Source: Myxococcus dinghuensis
Lineage (GTDB): Bacteria; Myxococcota; Myxococcia; Myxococcales; Myxococcaceae
NCBI RefSeq assembly: GCF_024198235.1
Contig: NZ_JAKCFB010000016.1
Location: forward strand, 62,001-126,000
Length of the DNA stretch: 64,000 nucleotides
Direction of reading: 5' to 3'
The stretch's first letter is position 1; every line of letters starts with the position of its first letter. Positions 61,520 to 64,000 of the stretch are shown piece after piece. The translations under genes and the position numbers were made by a program. The notes below the pieces were generated by a model. The model worked only from the letters and a program-made list of their open reading frames with translations, ran no database searches and was not told where the DNA came from.

Positions 61520-61524
61520 GTCCG

Positions 61525-62361
61525 TCAGGTCCCCGGCCGGGTCTCCAGCCGGCGGTGGCTCCAGCGCTGGAGCAGGTTGACGACGAGCAGCAGCAGGAAC
61601 GACGCCACGAGCATCACCACGGCGATGGCCGTCGCCCCCGCGTAGTCGTACTGCTCCAGCTTCGTGACGATGAGCAGCGGCACGATTTCGGTGCGCATGG
61701 GCATGTTGCCGGAGATGAAGACGACGGAGCCGTACTCCCCCAGCGCCCGGGCGAAGGCCAGGGTGAAGCCGCTGAGCAGCGCGGGCAGCACCGCGGGGAA
61801 CAGCACGCGGGAGAAGGTCTGCCACGGCGTGGCGCCCAGCGTCGCGGCGGCCTCCTCCACGTCCGCGTCGATGTCCTCCAGCACCGGTTGCACCGTGCGC
61901 ACCACGAAGGGCAACCCGATGAAGGTCAGCGCCACCGCCACGCCCAGCGAGCTGTAGGCGACCTTGAGCCCGAGCGCCTCCAGGTGCTGGCCATACCAAC
62001 CCTTCGCCGAGAACAGCGTCGTCAGCGTCAGCCCCGCCACCGCCGTGGGCAGCGCGAAGGGCAGGTCCACCAGCGACTCCACCAGCGACCGCCCGGGGAA
62101 GCGGTAGCGCACCAACACCCATGCGACGAGGAGTCCGAACACGACGTTGATGAGCGCCGCCGCGAAGGACGCCAGGAAGCTGAGCCGGTACGCGGCGAGC
62201 GCGCGCGGCGCCGTCACGGTGTCCCAGAACTGCGGCCAGCTCAGGGACACCGTCTTCAGCACGAGGCTCGACAGGGGGATGAGGACGAGCAACCCCACGT
62301 AGGCCCAGGTGAACCCGAGCGACAGGCGGAAGCCGGGCAGGACGCGATGCGGAGAGGACAT
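61525..62361 (-). CDS. cysT: Sulfate ABC transporter permease CysT
   Basis: A 278-residue permease with six helices. The CysT-type segments VESLVDLPFALPTAVAGLTL, EEAAATLGATPWQTFSRVLFP-type EAA loop (seen as EEAAATLGATPW) and ARALGEYGSVVFISGNMP are all present. It is 7 bp downstream of the binding-protein gene and works with CysW and CysA. Confidence 0.95.
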   Translation of the reverse strand: MSSPHRVLPGFRLSLGFTWAYVGLLVLIPLSSLVLKTVSLSWPQFWDTVTAPRALAAYRLSFLASFAAALINVVFGLLVAWVLVRYRFPGRSLVESLVDLPFALPTAVAGLTLTTLFSAKGWYGQHLEALGLKVAYSSLGVAVALTFIGLPFVVRTVQPVLEDIDADVEEAAATLGATPWQTFSRVLFPAVLPALLSGFTLAFARALGEYGSVVFISGNMPMRTEIVPLLIVTKLEQYDYAGATAIAVVMLVASFLLLLVVNLLQRWSHRRLETRPGT

Positions 62362-62368
62362 GCGCGCC

Positions 62369-63391
62369 TCAGCGGGCCTGTGGGACGTAGATGCGGTCGA
62401 AGACGGCGCCGTCGTCGAAGTGGGCCGCCTGGGCCTTGCGCCAGCCGCCGAAGGCCTCGTCGATGGTGAACAGCTTCACGTCGGCGAACCGGGCGGCATG
62501 CCGCTGCGCGACGGCGGCCGAGCGGGGCCGGTAGTGGTGCCGGGCCGCCAGCTCCTGGCCCTCCTCCGAGTACAGGTAGCGCAGGTACGCCTCCGCCACC
62601 GCGCGCGTGCCGCGCTTGTCCACGTTGTGGTCCACCACCGCGACGGGGGGCTCGGCGAGGATGCTCTCCGACGGGACGACGATTTCGAAGCGCTCGCGCC
62701 CCACCTCGTCCGTCAGCAGGAAGGCCTCGTTCTCCCATGCGATGAGCACGTCCCCCAGGCCACGCTCCGCGAACGTGGTGGTGGCGCCGCGCGCCCCGGA
62801 GTCCAGCACCGGCACGTTGCGGAACAGCTTCTCCACGTAGGCCTGGGCCGTGGCCTCCGTGCCACCCGGCTTGCGCAGCGCGTGGCCCCAGGCCGCCAGG
62901 TAGTTCCACCGCGCCCCACCCGACGTCTTCGGGTTGGGGGTGATGACGGAGATGCCCTCGCGCACCAGGTCATCCCAGTCGCGGATGCCCTTCGGGTTGC
63001 CCTTGCGCACCACGAATACGATGGTGGAGGTGTAGGGCGCGCTGTTCTGCTCCAGCCGCTTCTGCCAGTCCTCCGGAATCAGCTTCGCCTTGTCGTGGAG
63101 CATGTCCACGTCGTAGGCGAGCGCCAACGTCACGACGTCCGCCTCCAGGCCATCGATGACGGCCCGCGCCTGCTTGCCGGAGCCGCCGTGGGACTGCCGG
63201 ATGGAGACCTTCTTCCCCGTGGTCGCCTCCCAGTGCTTCGCGAAGGCGGTGTTGAAGTCCTCGTACAGCTCCCGCGTGGGGTCGTACGAGACGTTGAGCA
63301 ACGTGACGGGCGCGGAGGCGTCACCCGAGGACTTCGAACAGCCCGACAGCACCAGCACGACGAGCAGGGGGAACGAGACGCGGAAGGACAT
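62369..63391 (-). CDS. sbp: Sulfate-binding lipoprotein (Sbp family)
   Basis: A 340-residue binding protein. The N terminus VLVLSGC is a lipobox (C18), so it is lipid-anchored where the enteric homologue is free in the periplasm. Family signatures include [40 protein letters not shown] and [17 protein letters not shown]. It heads the permease genes by 7 bp and follows the partial porin gene by 11 bp. Confidence 0.94.
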   Translation of the reverse strand: MSFRVSFPLLVVLVLSGCSKSSGDASAPVTLLNVSYDPTRELYEDFNTAFAKHWEATTGKKVSIRQSHGGSGKQARAVIDGLEADVVTLALAYDVDMLHDKAKLIPEDWQKRLEQNSAPYTSTIVFVVRKGNPKGIRDWDDLVREGISVITPNPKTSGGARWNYLAAWGHALRKPGGTEATAQAYVEKLFRNVPVLDSGARGATTTFAERGLGDVLIAWENEAFLLTDEVGRERFEIVVPSESILAEPPVAVVDHNVDKRGTRAVAEAYLRYLYSEEGQELAARHHYRPRSAAVAQRHAARFADVKLFTIDEAFGGWRKAQAAHFDDGAVFDRIYVPQAR

Positions 63392-63402
63392 GGCGGGGCC
63401 TC

Positions 63403-64000
63403 TCACCAGCTCACCTGGAACCGGGACATGAAGACGGACTCGGGGATGCGGTCGCCCTCGACGGCGCCCCCGGCGAACGAGGTGTGGTCGTACGTGGTGG
63501 CCACGCGGATGTTGCCGTTGAGGTACCAGTTGGCGACGGCGCCCCACCCGCGCGCCTTGTGCGCCGAACGCGTCGGGTCCGCGTAGATGGGGAACGCGTC
63601 CGGGTCGACGTCGAGCCCGGCGTAGCGCGCCCCCACCTCGACGGCGCCCCACCCGCTGCCCGCGCCCCCGAAGGGGTCGGTCGGCTTCACCCCGTCGTAC
63701 GACGCGCTGCCCCCGAAGAGGACGTAGGACGCGCTGGCCTGCCACGACTCGAACCGCAGCCGCGCGTGCTGCGCGCCCAGGCTGACCTCCTGCGAGGACG
63801 ACACGTACTCGGCCATGGCCCCCAGGGGCCCCAGGTAGAGATAGCCCTGGGGCGACAAGCGGGTGTGCTCGCCGTGGGCGACCACCGTCTCCGCCACGCT
63901 CGCGCCGGTGCGGAAGATGAAGAACGTCTGCTGCCCCATGGTGCGCAGCGGCGCCTCGCCCGTGGTGGACGCGGACCCGAACTGCTGCCCGTGCGACGCC
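63403..64000 (-). CDS. OprO/OprP-family porin, C-terminal part (runs off the window)
   Basis: The last ~199 codons of an outer membrane beta-barrel. The frame stays open from the right window edge through 63939, so the ATG there is internal. Strands alternate ([59 protein letters not shown]) and the end MSRFQVSW has the aromatic C terminus of porins. The DTRVGA-free Y-A-G-L-D and N-W-Y-L-N-G-N patterns fit the phosphate-selective porin family. Its place before sbp-cysTWA suggests a sulfate-inducible porin. Confidence 0.8.
   Translation of the reverse strand, partial: ASHGQQFGSASTTGEAPLRTMGQQTFFIFRTGASVAETVVAHGEHTRLSPQGYLYLGPLGAMAEYVSSSQEVSLGAQHARLRFESWQASASYVLFGGSASYDGVKPTDPFGGAGSGWGAVEVGARYAGLDVDPDAFPIYADPTRSAHKARGWGAVANWYLNGNIRVATTYDHTSFAGGAVEGDRIPESVFMSRFQVSW

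Overview
The window is about 64 kb of high-GC chromosomal DNA (third codon positions almost always G or C). The gene content fits a myxobacterium of the Myxococcaceae: a mixed nrdR-rib-nusB / fab / rpiB-glyA block, many two-component proteins, sigma-54 regulation, FG-GAP/HYR lipoproteins, paired PhoP-type regulators and many short secreted lipoproteins. The species cannot be named from the sequence alone.

Region 1 (0-15 kb) is mostly core metabolism on the minus strand. In transcription order it holds yceD, then (after the oppositely oriented rpmF) plsX, fabD, fabG, acpP, fabF, rpiB, glyA, nrdR, ribD, ribE, ribH, nusB, an orphan M17 N-terminal-like protein, a CheY and a CheA. The usual fabH (between plsX and fabD) and ribBA (between ribE and ribH) are absent from this block. 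rpmF has been turned round and carries its own promoter and terminator. acpP has its own candidate promoter.

Region 2 (15-24 kb) has a TPR-type membrane protein with a lipoprotein, a PhoB/PhoR pair, a YfcE-like phosphoesterase, SixA, a TauE/SafE-DUF1634 pair, and a SulP transporter with a beta-carbonic anhydrase. The SulP-anhydrase operon has a near-perfect sigma-54 promoter and a cluster of CTTGAAGT-type sites upstream. It lies next to a sensor kinase / NtrC-type activator operon (24-27 kb), so the four genes look like one sensed bicarbonate or anion uptake system.

Region 3 (27-39 kb) has an FG-GAP/HYR lipoprotein, then an orphan PhoP-type regulator followed by a phosphate porin, pstS-pstC-pstA-pstB and phoU (the phosphate-starvation locus). 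A GT21 glycosyltransferase, a CpdA-like phosphoesterase and a lone receiver protein follow.

Region 4 (39-52.4 kb) is accessory. It holds a CorC/HlyC-type CBS protein with no normal start codon at the expected place, an HExxH protein, a clan-A glycosidase-like lipoprotein, an orphan GvpU-like protein, several small unknown genes, a methyltransferase, a LuxR regulator and six small secreted or lipid-anchored proteins, two of them with eight-cysteine domains. It ends with what looks like a broken gene beside tRNA-Arg(CCG).

Region 5 (52.7-64 kb) has tRNA-Arg, a ribosome hibernation factor, a TlpA-like thioredoxin, a GH16 glucanase followed by a 1025-residue beta-propeller sensor kinase, a histidine-rich membrane protein that may be a metal enzyme, and a sulfate uptake operon (porin, sbp, cysT, cysW, cysA) that runs off the end of the window.
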